Shown here: positions 46,015-58,100 of the stretch, in pieces
Numbering within the stretch: the first letter of the stretch is position 1
Layout: each line of letters opens with the position of its first letter
NCBI GenBank assembly: GCA_030272585.1
Contig: BSYQ01000003.1
Location: 4,030,001-4,094,000 of the forward strand
DNA: 64,000 nucleotides
From: Bryopsis sp. KO-2023
Taxonomy: Eukaryota; Chlorophyta; Ulvophyceae; Bryopsidales; Bryopsidaceae
Reading direction: 5' to 3'
Notes under the pieces: generated by a model
Database searches by the model: none
What the model was told of the DNA's origin: nothing
What the model saw: only the letters and a program-made list of their open reading frames with translations
Made by a program: the position numbers and the translations under genes

Positions 46015-48567
46015 TCACAACTTAATATGAGCCGACTTTGTTGAAACATCCACGCTCTTTCTCTTTTTGAGCTTCCCGGCCTCCCCCTGTTCCCTTTCAT
46101 CCTGCAACTTGGCGAAAACAGCACGCGAATTCCCGTAATCCACAGAGCCTCCATTATCCACCACCTTCTGCCCCTTCTTCTTCTTGCCCACCGACTTGCT
46201 GAGAGATTTCCTTCCCAGCACAGACGCCTCCCCTCCCTCAGACAGGGCCTTGTTGATCCGTTGGAGTTCCTGCTCCTTGTCTTTGTTTTTGACCTTCCTC
46301 TTGATTTGCTGCCGCAGCCGTTTCCGGTCCTCCCGGGATTTCTCACCCTCCCCTTGAATTTCCCCACCCTTGGCTTTGCTGGAGTATACTTCCTCCGGAG
46401 CTTGCAGCGCCGCTTCAGAGACCCCCATTGGCAAGGCTTCCTCCATCGCTATAGCAGGGACGGCCACCTTGACCTCCATATCCTCCAACACAGGTTTCGG
46501 GGCGAAATGGAAATGGGTCAACGAATCCAGCGCTGCACACACTTGTCTATACAACAGCTTGGCTTCCTGCCGAAGGCGCTCATCCTTGTCGACAACACCC
46601 CCTCCAGTTTTGGCCCTGACGTATTCAGACTCGTACAGCTCCCCCAATCCCTCCTTGGCTTTGGAGTCGTCCAGTTCAATCAATTTCCTCTTCTTTTCAA
46701 TGGGGGGAGGGACCACCCTCACCACGTCGTCAAACTGATGGTCCGCGATTCGCTTCTTGATCATATCTTCCAGCGATTGAGTGGCTTCCTCCGTGGGGAC
46801 AGGAGGCGGCCGGACAGTCGTGTCGAAATCCAAGTCAACCTCCAACGCACTGTTCATCGGACGATCCCCAGCTTTGACTTCTCCCCTCAACGGCCAAGGC
46901 TTCTCAGCAATCGCACTCTCCTCCAACCGTCCGATTTGTTCAGCTAGAGTTTTCGCTTCCAGTTCCTGTTTCGTTTTGTCGCTCAACGCCTCAGGGTGGA
47001 AAGGAGCATTTGGTCGAGGGGGTGGTGCCACCGCTGCTTTCGGAGCCGATTCACGCATTTCCCTCTCCTCCTGAATTTCATCCTGGGACTGGGGCGGTGG
47101 AGGCATCACCCTCGCTTTTTTCACTTGCCTAGGCTGTTTCCGTCCGAAAAAATCATCAAACATGATTTCATCCCCACGTTTCTTTAAAATCGGATCTCCT
47201 TCTTTTTCTTCCTCCTCCTCCTCCTCCTCTTCTTCCCCTGAATCCTGATCTCGCATCGTGACTTCATCCTCCTCCCCCCCAGCGAACATCATTTCGTTCA
47301 ACTCCGAATCGGACTGATGGTCGAATTCCCCCATCGCCCCCCCTTCGTCGTCGTTTTGGCCTTGCTCCTTTGTTTCTGCCTCCTCCACGAATTTTTCCAT
47401 GTCGTCCAACCTCAAGAACTCGTCCTCGGTGGCGAGCAAATCTCTTTCGGATTTCGCCGCCGACTTTCTCGTATCCACATCGTCCTCCACCACGTCCGAA
47501 TCCTCCATGTCTGACTCGATTTCATCTTCAGACTGCTCACTTCCCTGGGAGCCCTGCTGCCCGATCAACAAAAGAAGAGCTTTACTGTGTGAGCATGTAA
47601 AATAAAAAATGTTTTAAATGTTCTAAAAATATCTGAATGTTTTTTTTTTCAAGTGGTTTGAATGAGTTTTAATCCTTCCATTCAGAAAAGGGCAGTTTGA
47701 ATTTTTACCTCCTCGGCATCCTCCCCATCGTCCCGCAACAGACTATCGATTTCTTGTTCGGCGGTTTCCGTCAGCAATTTGGGCTCTTTTCCCATGCGCT
47801 TTATGAGGCGTTTGGTTCTCTTGCTGACCAATTGACCGAAAGGCTCGATTTGACCCCAAATTTGCTCGGCATCGAATCCTCCCACGGACAGTTCTTTGAA
47901 TGGAAGCCTCGAAGCCACTTCCTTCTCGACGGAAGTCGCCGCAAAATCATAGAAAGCTTTTGCTGCGTTTCTTGCAGCCTGTCCAGTGTAACACATACGA
48001 TTGACCATTATTACCACCAGTACCCTCGTTGCAGATCAAAATCATTTGCTGCAGGTTCTGCGGTTCGTTCAAAATTGTTGAAAATATAATTTTGAAGAGC
48101 ATAATAACATACATTTTTGGAACTTTGATCCTTACTGCTGTACATATACTTTTGTTTATTGTTTTTTGTTTTTTGTTTTATTTTGTTCAGTTGCAAGAGT
48201 GATCTCAGGCTTCAGTTTTTAATTCAAAAAAAAAAATGGCATGACAACAAGTGACATTAAAAAAAAGAAAATAAAAAATCCTGGAGATCTTGCAAAAAAA
48301 TTCTTACGAACAGCAAATCTTATTTCAGTTGTTTTTTTAGAGAGCCAAAGGCATCTCATGCTGGGAATGAGCAACCCACCAGCAAATTAAAAATAAAAAA
48401 AACTGTCTCAACAATCGACCAACATGGTAACTCTGGAAACACACACATACCTCAGAGTGCTGGCTTGACGAGGACAAAAATACTTCGGGCTTTTCGATCC
48501 GCCGTATGAAGTCAGACAAAACCTGATCCAGCTCCACGTGCCCAGCGAAAGCATCCAAAGTCGCCAT
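46015..48567 (-). CDS. MPP10: U3 small nucleolar ribonucleoprotein MPP10
   Basis: Three exons in transcript order: 48451-48567, 47709-47978 and 46015-47553, about 641 residues. MPP10 is a nucleolar subunit of the small-subunit processome needed for early 18S rRNA processing, with IMP3 and IMP4. Seen: an N-terminal helical part (NAAKAFYDFAATSVEKEVAS), long acidic stretches typical of the family including a Glu run, DEIMFDDFFGR, then the conserved core with WPLRGEVKAGDRPMNSALEV, LEVDLDFDTTVRPPP, IKKRIADHQFDDVVR, LGELYESEYVR and ALDSLTHFHFAPKPV, and a basic C-terminal tail. Length and domain order match the family (human 681). The acceptor of exon 3 could be 3 bp further upstream. It is divergent from the CDPK. 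Confidence 0.95.
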
Positions 48568-49066
48568 AGCGGGAAAAAAAACACACACCCCCAGAAAGAA
48601 TCTCGCCGCTTCGGCGAAAACTTGGGCTGTTTCGAGTCCGCAAGATTTGAACTTCGCTCGCCGCCATGTCAGTTGTACAGAAACCGCTTAGTAATCTCAC
48701 TTGTTCGCAGTGTCACGTATTTCTGATCACACTGTGACATCAAAGTGGTCAACCCACAGCTCCGTCCCACGATTCGGACTTCTGCGCCCCTTTATCGATA
48801 CCGTCCATGCAATCAATCGGACAGCAACCCAAGTTCGCGCCAAAGTAGGTGTCACACCGCGCGCACCTTCGAAAAAGAAAAAAAATAAACAGCAAAGCCG
48901 TCTCTGCTGCATCATACGGCAGCCGCGCGTCTGTGGCTGCGCAAAGCCTTGTCCTTGTTACGCTTATCCATCATCCGAAACACACGTGGGAATTCGTTGG
49001 TTTATTTTTCTTTCCCTGTTTTTGAGGGTGCCTCTGTCTTTTCCACAACTTGACGTTGAGTTAAAT
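48568..49066. promoter_or_regulatory. Divergent intergenic region, MPP10 / CDPK
   Basis: 499 bp between two opposed starts. On the plus side the CDPK frame is open upstream to 48701, so an earlier start cannot be fully excluded. No defined promoter element seen. Confidence 0.35.
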
Positions 49067-52000
49067 ATGGTGTCCGTTTATTTGGTGTGCGAAAACAGCC
49101 AGTCGAGCTCCAGAAATGCTACTGGGGGATTGAGAGTCGGACAACGCAAAAACTGGCAAGGAACAGAAGTTGGGTGCAAGCGGAATTCACGGGTGTCGGG
49201 CTCGAAACGACGTCTGATGGTTGACTGCAAGATAGACTATTCGTCTTCTCCGGGGGACTTCGGTTCAGTTCTGGAGAGGCCATCCAAAAGCCCCCTGGAC
49301 GCAACCGAAGTGACGGACGTCTTCGACTATCCACGAAACCTTCACGACAGGTGGCGGAGCGACCTCAGTTTTTTTTTGCAAATCCACACGTCATCCCGAA
49401 TCTCAACACATTGAAGCATTACGTTTTCTGCAGGCATACCTACTTGCGGTAATTCTCTTTTTCAGTATGGACCTTGGGAAGATCGCTTTTTTTTGTAACA
49501 AAAAAAAATACCTTGAGGGTGCGAATTGATCTCACATGATGTGTTCCAAATGTTGAGCAGTTTTGACTCAAAGGTTTCGGTGCTGGTGGTGGTTTGAATC
49601 AGATTTCATGTTGGGGAAATTCTCGGGTCAGGCAGCTATGGCATAGTTCGTCGATGTGTCGATAAAGACACTGGCAGGGAGTATGCGATGAAGGCCATTC
49701 CAAAAACTCCGAAAAAACGGGCGGCCACCCCAAGGTATCTACTAAAGCTTCGAAATGAAGTGGATGTGATGCGGCAGCTCGGAGCCAGTCTCAATGCAGT
49801 TTATCTCGAGGTGCTTCGCTTCAAATTTCAAAATTCAAAAGAAAAATCTCACAGGAATTGTTTGTTATTATTATTCTTTGAGCGGAATTGAATAAGGAAG
49901 AAAACAAATGTGCACAAAAAAGTGGTGATGAAATAATGTCGCTGTTCAGCATGGCAGGCTATTTTCTTTCAACGATCCCGCATTTTATTTTCAAGAACGC
50001 ATCTTCTTTCTTTTTTCCAAACTTGAGCCCTAGGTAACCAGTATGATTTCCTGGGGAATCGACAGTTGTTTTTTCTCCCTCCAAATGCCATATCATGATC
50101 GTTTTATGTTTGTGTTTTTTCAATTTTTTTTTTTTGTAGTCTGTGTATGAAGACGATCTGTATGTTTACCTGGTGATGGAGCTTTGCACTGGAGGACCTC
50201 TTTTGGACAGATTTTCCAAACGAAAAATGACAGAAAAGGATGTCGCTCAAATCACGAGATCTGTCCTCCAGTTCATCGCACAATGCCATGCAAAGGTGCT
50301 TGAATGGAAATGATTTTTTTCTTCTTTCTTTTTTTTTCACTCAGGGCAGTGGGCAAAAGGGTTGGCTGTCGACATCGATGTGCTGCAGTGGGTTGCTCGT
50401 TTTTTAGCATTCTGAGTTCGGCCTGTAGAACGTCCCTGAGAAACACATCAATCCAAAAAAACTGGAGAAACTGAGATGTACATGGTTGATATGATTTTGT
50501 CCCTAGAGCAAAACTTTGAAAAAGCCCTAAATTATGACCAGAAATCTAGTCATTGGATTCTAGGAGTAAGTAATGGGAAAACCGATTCTTCAGTTAGGTA
50601 GTCACTAGGGTAACCTGTATTGCTATGTTCGCTGGCGCCGGATTCCACAATTTCCCTTTTCTGATTTATTTTTCTTTGTGTGTTTGTGCCTTCTTTTTGC
50701 AGGGTATTGTGTACAGGGATGTCAAAACTGATAATTTCCTATTCTTGGATAAATCTCCAAATTGTGCATTAAAAGCAACAGACTTTGGACTGTCGATTCG
50801 TCACTGGCAGGATGAACCCAAGCTCCGATCCAGAACAGGTAACGTGTCGACCGATCCTTCGAGGGGCCTGGGCAAAGATATTTTTTGGAAAAAAAAAGCT
50901 ATTCCTGCATAAAGGCATCTTCTCACCTATACTATTATGATATACAGATAATAGATACTTGAAACAATCAGAGTGCAGAAAAAAGGAAAGAAAATTATTA
51001 ACTCGGTTTATTTTATCTGGAGCGGTGGGGTTTGTACTGGCGCTTCCAGCCCTGATATAATGAATTTGACAACAACAAAAGAATGATAATCCTAGCATTT
51101 GAGTTTGAGTTTTTTCTGGGACCAGGTACGCCAGCATACATGGCTCCTGAAGTGATTCTGCAATCCTACGACGAAAAGGCGGACCTCTGGTCGGTGGGGA
51201 TGTTGACTTTCCAGCTCCTCACGGGCCGATTTCCGTTCTGGAAAGACATCGGCAAAAGCAGCCTCAAACAAGTGTGGCACGATGTGGTCAACAAGACCAT
51301 CAACCTAGACAGTTGGGAGTGGAAATTCACCCTGTCCCGGGGAGCTCGCAGTTTTTTGAAAGGCCTGCTGGTCAGAAATCCAGAGCAGCGATTGTCTGCC
51401 ACAGAGGCGCTTCAGCATTCTTGGGTGATGGCTGGGGGAACCGCCGAGGATCTGCCTTTGAAAGGGAGCGTCGTTCAGCGGCTGCAGAGGTTCGCCACTT
51501 ACGGCGATCTCAAGCAATTGGTGCTCAAGCAGGTCTCCACGGACCTGAAAACGCAAGATGGTGCGTGGATGGCGAATTCGTTGAATCCGGTTGAGAGTGG
51601 TGCTCTGTTCAAGCCGGAAAAACATTTGTGATTTCGTTGCTTGTATGTGTTTTAATGCCTTTTTTTCCTTTTTTTCATCGTTGAGAAAGAGTTGTCAATT
51701 TTTCAACATTGCACCCATATGCATTGCACTTTCTTTCCCTCCTCCCCCCAAAAAAGAACCTACTTTGGAGGGATCTGGATCGAGTGAATTCAAAACCCAG
51801 CATTTAGAACTGTATATGGAGAGAGAACAACCCGCCCCCCCCCCCTCTTTTTTTCTTTTACCTGAATCCCCCCAACTGCAAGCATGCTGTAATTGAGTTC
51901 TTTTGCACCCCTGGCTCGCTTCGCAGAATCCACAGCTGAAGTGCATATTGAAAGGTTTTTCTTTTGTTTTGTTTTTCAGCACCGTGTACTGTTTGTGGGG

Positions 52001-52907
52001 AACTTGAGCGACTCTTTAACCGGCTAGATCTGGATCATAATGGGACGATATCTCGAGAGGAATTGGCCACAGGGCTGCGTGCTCAGGGCTACAACGTGTC
52101 TGATGCCGAGGTTGAACAATTAGTGGATGAGGTGGATGTGGACAACTCAGGCTACATCGATTTCGACGAGTTCATGGCCACTCTTGTCGACTGGGGCGAG
52201 GTAAGAGATCTGGCTGATATTTTTCCAACGGCTTCATTTTCTGTATTTGGTTTGGGCGGGCGGAAGGTATGGCGACCACCCCCCACAAAATATTGAGACA
52301 AATAATATTTCTCTGATATTTCAGGGGTGGTCGCTTCTCATTGGGTTTTCTGAGGATATTGTCGAAGTGAGTGAGTGGCTGAGCTGTGAACTGGGGTGTG
52401 TGTGTGTGTTTTGTGCAGATGTCGAATGGTGATGAGTGGTTGCCTTATTTGGATCGCATATTCACGGGCATGGACAAGGATGGTAATGGGTTCATATCTC
52501 TGGATGAGCTGGTGGATTTCATTCCACCGACAGATCCTAATTCAACTGAAGAAGGTGGGCATTTCTAGATGACGTGGAGCCAAGCGAGTCTTGGTTCATG
52601 GTTTTTGATGCGATTGAATGAAAATTCGTTCAGGCCTCGGGTCAAATTCCTCGAAACAGTTTTTTTTGTCTTATCATCCTTGTTTTCTGACCACCGACCA
52701 GCCATCGAAACGACCAAATGCTTTTTTTTTGCCATTCTGTTGTGATTTGCAGAGAGGGTGGCTGTGGCGAAACGGATGATACGGGAGGCGGACAGGAACG
52801 AAGATGGTATGATTTCCAAGGAAGAATTTTACGAAATGATGATGAACACCGTGGTCGACGATCCGCTTTCGCAATACGACAAGCGTCTCACCAGGCTAAC
52901 CAACTGA
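49067..52907 (+). CDS. CDPK: Calcium-dependent protein kinase (CDPK) with four EF-hands
   Basis: Eight exons join in phase: 49067-49350, 49603-49810, 50140-50295, 50703-50838, 51126-51560, 51980-52200, 52419-52554 and 52753-52907, about 576 residues. CDPKs fuse a Ser/Thr kinase to a calmodulin-like switch and respond directly to calcium. Seen: a variable N-terminus of about 95 residues; the glycine loop [15 protein letters not shown]; the ATP lysine in YAMKAIPK; the catalytic loop [27 protein letters not shown]; an autoinhibitory junction; and EF-hand loops [36 protein letters not shown] and [12 protein letters not shown]. All four loops keep the Asp/Asn ligand pattern and the final Glu. The HRD histidine is Tyr. 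There is no Gly at position 2, so N-myristoylation is not predicted from this start. A stop at 51631 is reached only if the exon-5 donor is ignored. Confidence 0.93.
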
Positions 52908-55142
52908 CTGACTGACTGACGGCAGTGAGTTTTCTTTCAAATGGAAAACAGAACTTGTGTTTTTTGGGGATTTTTCTTGCAAGCAGCAAAAAAAAAAGAA
53001 AAGAAGAAGAAGAAAAAAAAACACACACACAGTACAAGAGCAATGACACACAAAAAAATATATAATTCCTTGCTTTTTTCTCGAGGTTTTATTGTGTATA
53101 TGACTAAGCATGCCCTCACCTAAATTTTTGCGTTCAGCGACCAAAAGAAAAAAGGTTGGTAGGGCATATCGTTGATTTTGTTTTGTTTTCTTATTTCGGT
53201 TTGGTTTGGCTTTGAATCTTTTTCTTTTTTTTTTCAATCGGGTTCTTTTGTGGGGGTTTTGGAAATAGAACAGGTTTTGTACGATTATGCGGTTGGAATT
53301 CAATGGGTCAAGATGAGAAGAACAACTTTTTTTTTCTTTATTTTGGTGCTTTGGGTTTGGATGGATGTGGGTTTGGATTTTGATATTTGTTGTTTCCAGT
53401 TTGTCAGGTTTTGAAATCAGGATTGAATTACGGGGCGAAAGCCTTGTGTTGGCTTTTGTTGTTCAGCAGCGCCTTGTAAATCAAATTCCATTTTGCATGT
53501 ACCACATTATGGACTTGAATTAAATTATTCCTTTTTCCCGAATGTATTCTGTGGAGCAAACTTACAGAATGGTTCTGTTGCCCATTCCAACTTTCTGTCC
53601 CATGAATTTTGAAGTGTTCTGTAATGAGTTGCTCTTCTCCAAAACCACTCTTCTTTCCAAATGGAGAATTCCACTTATATCAGGTCGAAGAGCAATGAAT
53701 GGCCCAAGTACCACTTGTCGAATACAATCATTCCAAGCAACAAGCAACCGAAACTGGTGTAAGCACCACCCGATTCATTCAAATCACTAACCATTCAAAT
53801 CAGAGGCAAACAAAACAAAGGTGATGTTCGCTCCTATTACAATGATCAAGTGTAGTCCCATAAAATCAATTGTGTGAGTATCCGCCAAGCAAATTCAAAC
53901 AAACATTCAAGCATAAATTACAAGCAAATTCAAATCAAAGGTCTAAAGATGCACATCCCAATTCAACCAAAGTCAAATTAGAGGGACATGGTTGTTCCTC
54001 CACAACAACCTTCACAGCCCAAGTCCAAGTTCACACAAAAAGTTTCCTGAAGAAAGTTGGTGAGTATCTGAGGTTGCATCTCTTCCAATCAATTTTTGGT
54101 GGGAAAGTTTTGCTTGTAACTGGAGACTGATTTTTTTGGGTTTCGAGAAAAAACACAGTGTTGGGCTGAGGATTCCGAATAGGCTAAGGGAGACAGTCAG
54201 TTCGTTGGATGTGGTATGATGAGTCATTGTTGTAACTGGTAGTCATAGCTTAGTAAGGGGGATCGGAAAGGATAAGGAGGTGTCTGTGAGAGGAAAGACT
54301 GACTCTTGTAAAAGTTTGGAAGCAACTTTTGTCTCAAGGGTCTCACAACAGCAAATCAGGACCGTATGTGTGCAAGATGTTAATTGAGTGAGGCCAGCCG
54401 CACTTGCTTGTGCATGTTAGCGCAATGTGGTAGTGTGTTCCAGACAGAGCTGGGTGGCTAACAATGTGACTGGAGGAAATTCTGGGTTGTGTTTGGATGT
54501 GGCTGGCAAGACATGTGCTGCAAAAGAATAGGTAGACTATCCTCAAGGTTCGTTCTTATCGCCTTGTCTCCACATTTCCATACGCAGCGCCCGGCCACAG
54601 ACTTGCTCGATCGTCAAAAAGCTCGGCGCCTTTACACAACAATCGAGCTGTTCTCTCCCAGTCACTGTTTCATCCTTCCCAACTGTCGGGCGAAAACGCC
54701 ACTCCTGAGTTAAAACGCCTGCCCAGATCCGTAGTCCCAATAAAGCAACTGTGCTTTCTCAACAAAAAAGAAAAGGCAAAGAAAATCCACCCAAGAGCAA
54801 GGAAATTCACTTTCACAAGAGAAAACGATCTCCCAACATCGATCAATCAAGGGTTACAATGTTTTTCGCAACATAAGTCCCAACCTTTTATCTGGTGCCA
54901 TATTGGAAGAGGCAAAAAGGGTTCAAACCAATCGAACGAGTTGAAGGAGTTACAAATCCTGACCAACACCTTGGGAGGGGGGGGAGTTGGCTGTGGGGGG
55001 GAAATCGGACCCTCCAGTACACATTAGTCCAGATATTGGGATCCTTAGCCAATGTACCGTGGGATTGCCAAATGATCAGCTGCTCCGACAAGACGCCTTA
55101 TTTGTTGCCAACAGACTGGACGAGGGCGCAAATAATTCAAAG
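52908..55142. other. Intergenic, no gene seen
   Basis: About 2.2 kb of low-complexity DNA, T-rich then A-rich, with a short GACT repeat just after the CDPK stop. CAAATTCAAA-type words recur around 53880-53940. Open frames on both strands lack motifs and splice partners. Confidence 0.55.
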
Positions 55143-58100
55143 ATGGGGAAAGGCGACGATGTCACCGAAAAACAACTTGAACGTTCCTCCTCTGGAAACG
55201 GAATGAAGATCACTTTCAAGGTGAGCGCGCGCGAGCGCGACGAGAAAAGAAAAAGAAACAGTCGTTCCAGGAGGAGGTCTGCCCCCATTCCGCGGATCCC
55301 AGCCAACTCGCAGAGCGCAGTGAAACTGGGAATCGACCAGCGAAGGGGGACCTCACACACGCACGAGTCGCGTTTGGAAAAGAAACGTTGCGTTGTTTTT
55401 TTGAACTGGGTGGATTGTTTTGCAGGAGCTCGAGTATCTGGTCCCTTCGAACGTGGAGAAAGGGAAGAAGGCCGCGCTGCTCAAGAATGTGTCCGGCCAC
55501 TTCCTTCCCGGCCAAATGGCTGCCCTGGTGAGTTTGCGAAATTTCATATCCACCTCGAATGACTTATCGAAATCGGAGCGTATCCTTACATGATGCCCTC
55601 CTACCCGCGTGCTCCCAGTCACCGCCGCTGCGCGCGCGCGAACGAAATCCAGACAGTTTGTTGAGATTACGGTTTGTTGAAGGGAATCTCAAGAATATCG
55701 CTGGATTTCCTGCAACATGCGATTAGGCAGGAGGCTGCGGGGATATGCGGAAAGAAACTCTATACGATCCACGTGAAATTGAATCAACCTTTCTTATCTG
55801 CGCGCGTCGAGGCGCAATCGTTCGCGCGTAACTACGACCGTACATGATACAGAAAAACTACACCCTTCATCGTATTTAGTGTAGCCTACACTATTTCCGT
55901 GTACGGCAGAAATTTTAGAAAACAGAAAATAGTGTGGGCCACACTATTTCCGAAATCTACACTTCTAGTTAACGTTTCGGTTTTCCATGAATTAGTGTGG
56001 TCTGCACTATTACTGAGGTAACACTATTAAAAGACCCACACTAAATACGATTGAGGGTGTAGAAAAAACCCGACCAAGATCGTGTTTTCGATCCGACCTC
56101 AAACTTGTCTGATCATTGATATGCCAGTGTATTAAAACGAAAAACCTGATTATAAACCCACTTGAAGAATCTCAAAAAGAGCATCCTCACAACCCCTCGA
56201 TGCTCTTTTCAAGATTCTGTAAGTGGGTCTATGATCAGATCGAGGCTTTCTGATCAAGGACATTACTCAATCACCAATTTTTAAGTTATTATTTTAAAAT
56301 TTCATCTGTTGATTGCCATTCTCGACAAGAATCAATCGAAGAGGGTTGGATCATTGCTGGATGCTGAAGAGTTTTGCTGATTTTTTTTTTTCAATTTTCA
56401 TTTTTCATTTTTTTTATTAATTTAAATTTTATTAATTTTTTCGAATTTCAGATGGGTCCCAGTGGCTCAGGGAAAACGACGCTGCTTGATATTCTGGCTG
56501 GGCGAAAAACCGCCGGAGAAATCAATGGTACGATTCGATTTGCCGCCCACCCTCCCTCACAAATGTTTCTGAGGCGCTATACGGGTTACGTGGAGCAGTT
56601 CGACACCCTGTTGGACATTCTCACTGTCTATGAGATGTTGATGTACACCGCTGAATTGAAGAGGCCAGTTTCGGAGCCCATAGCCACCAAACGAGAGGAG
56701 GTCAACAAATTGCTGGACAAGCTGGCTTTGGACACCGCCAGGAATACCAAGATTGGGAATTCGCTCAATCGAGGGATCTCTGGAGGGCAGGCGAAGAGAG
56801 TCAACGTGGCGATCGCTTTGATCACTCAGCCCAGGGTGTTGTTTCTCGACGAGCCGACCTCTGGCCTGGATTCTTACACCGCGAACGAGGTGAGGTCCGG
56901 GGGGCGGGGAAATATCATGGACGTCTTTCAGAAATTGGGTGAGGGTTAAAACATTGTTTTTATTTATTTTTCTTTAACCTGAAGTGTGTGGGGGGTGATT
57001 GGAGTAGGTGATGACGTATGTTAAGAAATTTACGGAAGATGGCGTGACTATCTGTGCAACCATCCATTCTCCGTCGCCATACGCTTTTGCCCTGTTCGAT
57101 CGGGTCATGATGTTAGTCAGAGGCCAAGTGGTGTTTTTCGGTGACAGAGGTGAGAATCCCTTTGGATTTTCAAAGTCATGACCAATCGAAAATATAGTGG
57201 AAATAAGAAAATAGTAAAATTAAAAAATTAGACGTCCTAGAAATTATGGATTCCCGATTAGACTACTCTGGAAGAGAATTTGTTTTAAAGAATAAAGCCA
57301 TGAAAAAGTTCCTTGAGTTGCATCCGATCCTTCCGAAAAAACCCTGTTCGGGGAGGGGGGGTCTAAAAAAAATTAAAAAAATGTATATACATATACACAC
57401 AAAGAATAGAACAGGGTTACTGGAGACGGAAATTTTGAACAATAATTATGACAGGAGTGGGCGTCTTTTGCGCAGTGGATGGACTAGATTTTTTGATTTG
57501 CCCTGATGTAACTGACTTCGAAAGAACAGAGCAGGATCAAAGAAAAGTGTGTTTTGATGTTTCCAGCTCGGGCCCAGCCATATTTTGAAGCTTTGGCTCC
57601 GGACGCTCGATTGGCAACAGAAAACGAAGCCGAGTGGCTCACTGACGTTATCGTTCAGGCGGACCGCGAAAAGAAAGGAGGAGAACTCGCAAAGTCCTAC
57701 GAGTCCTCAGAATTGAAGAAGGTATATGGAGCTCACTATATTATTGTGTATATAGTATATATATATACATATATGTGACTGCTTCAATCCAGTCATTTCA
57801 GCATCATAAGTGCTGTTTGGAGAATTCTCCAACTATTAGCGACTGTTAACTATTAATTTGATAGTTGTTTGTTTTTGCCCCGTTGTTCACAGGAAAACGA
57901 TGCCGATCTGGAAGGGTTTTTGAAAGAGAAAGATGAAGTCAGCGGTGACACCTTGAAGGAGCTGGCGATCAAACGAGCCACCGTGACTCCATTCTATTCT
58001 GCACTCAAAACGCTCATCAAGGTGGGTGGCTCATTGTGCAAAACATTTTGGTATCCAAAAACTCATCTTTGTAAACTCACTTTCACTTTTTTGCTCAATT

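Noticed and set aside
46261-46947. 228-codon plus-strand frame
   Set aside because: Antisense to MPP10 exon 3, whose conserved blocks are unmistakable.
51083-51631. Kinase C-lobe as a separate protein ending at 51631
   Set aside because: A G|GTGCGT donor at 51560 joins in phase to the EF-hand exon at 51980, giving a complete CDPK.
53870-54130. Short plus-strand frame in the CDPK-ABCG gap
   Set aside because: Low-complexity A-rich translation with no motif or splice partner.
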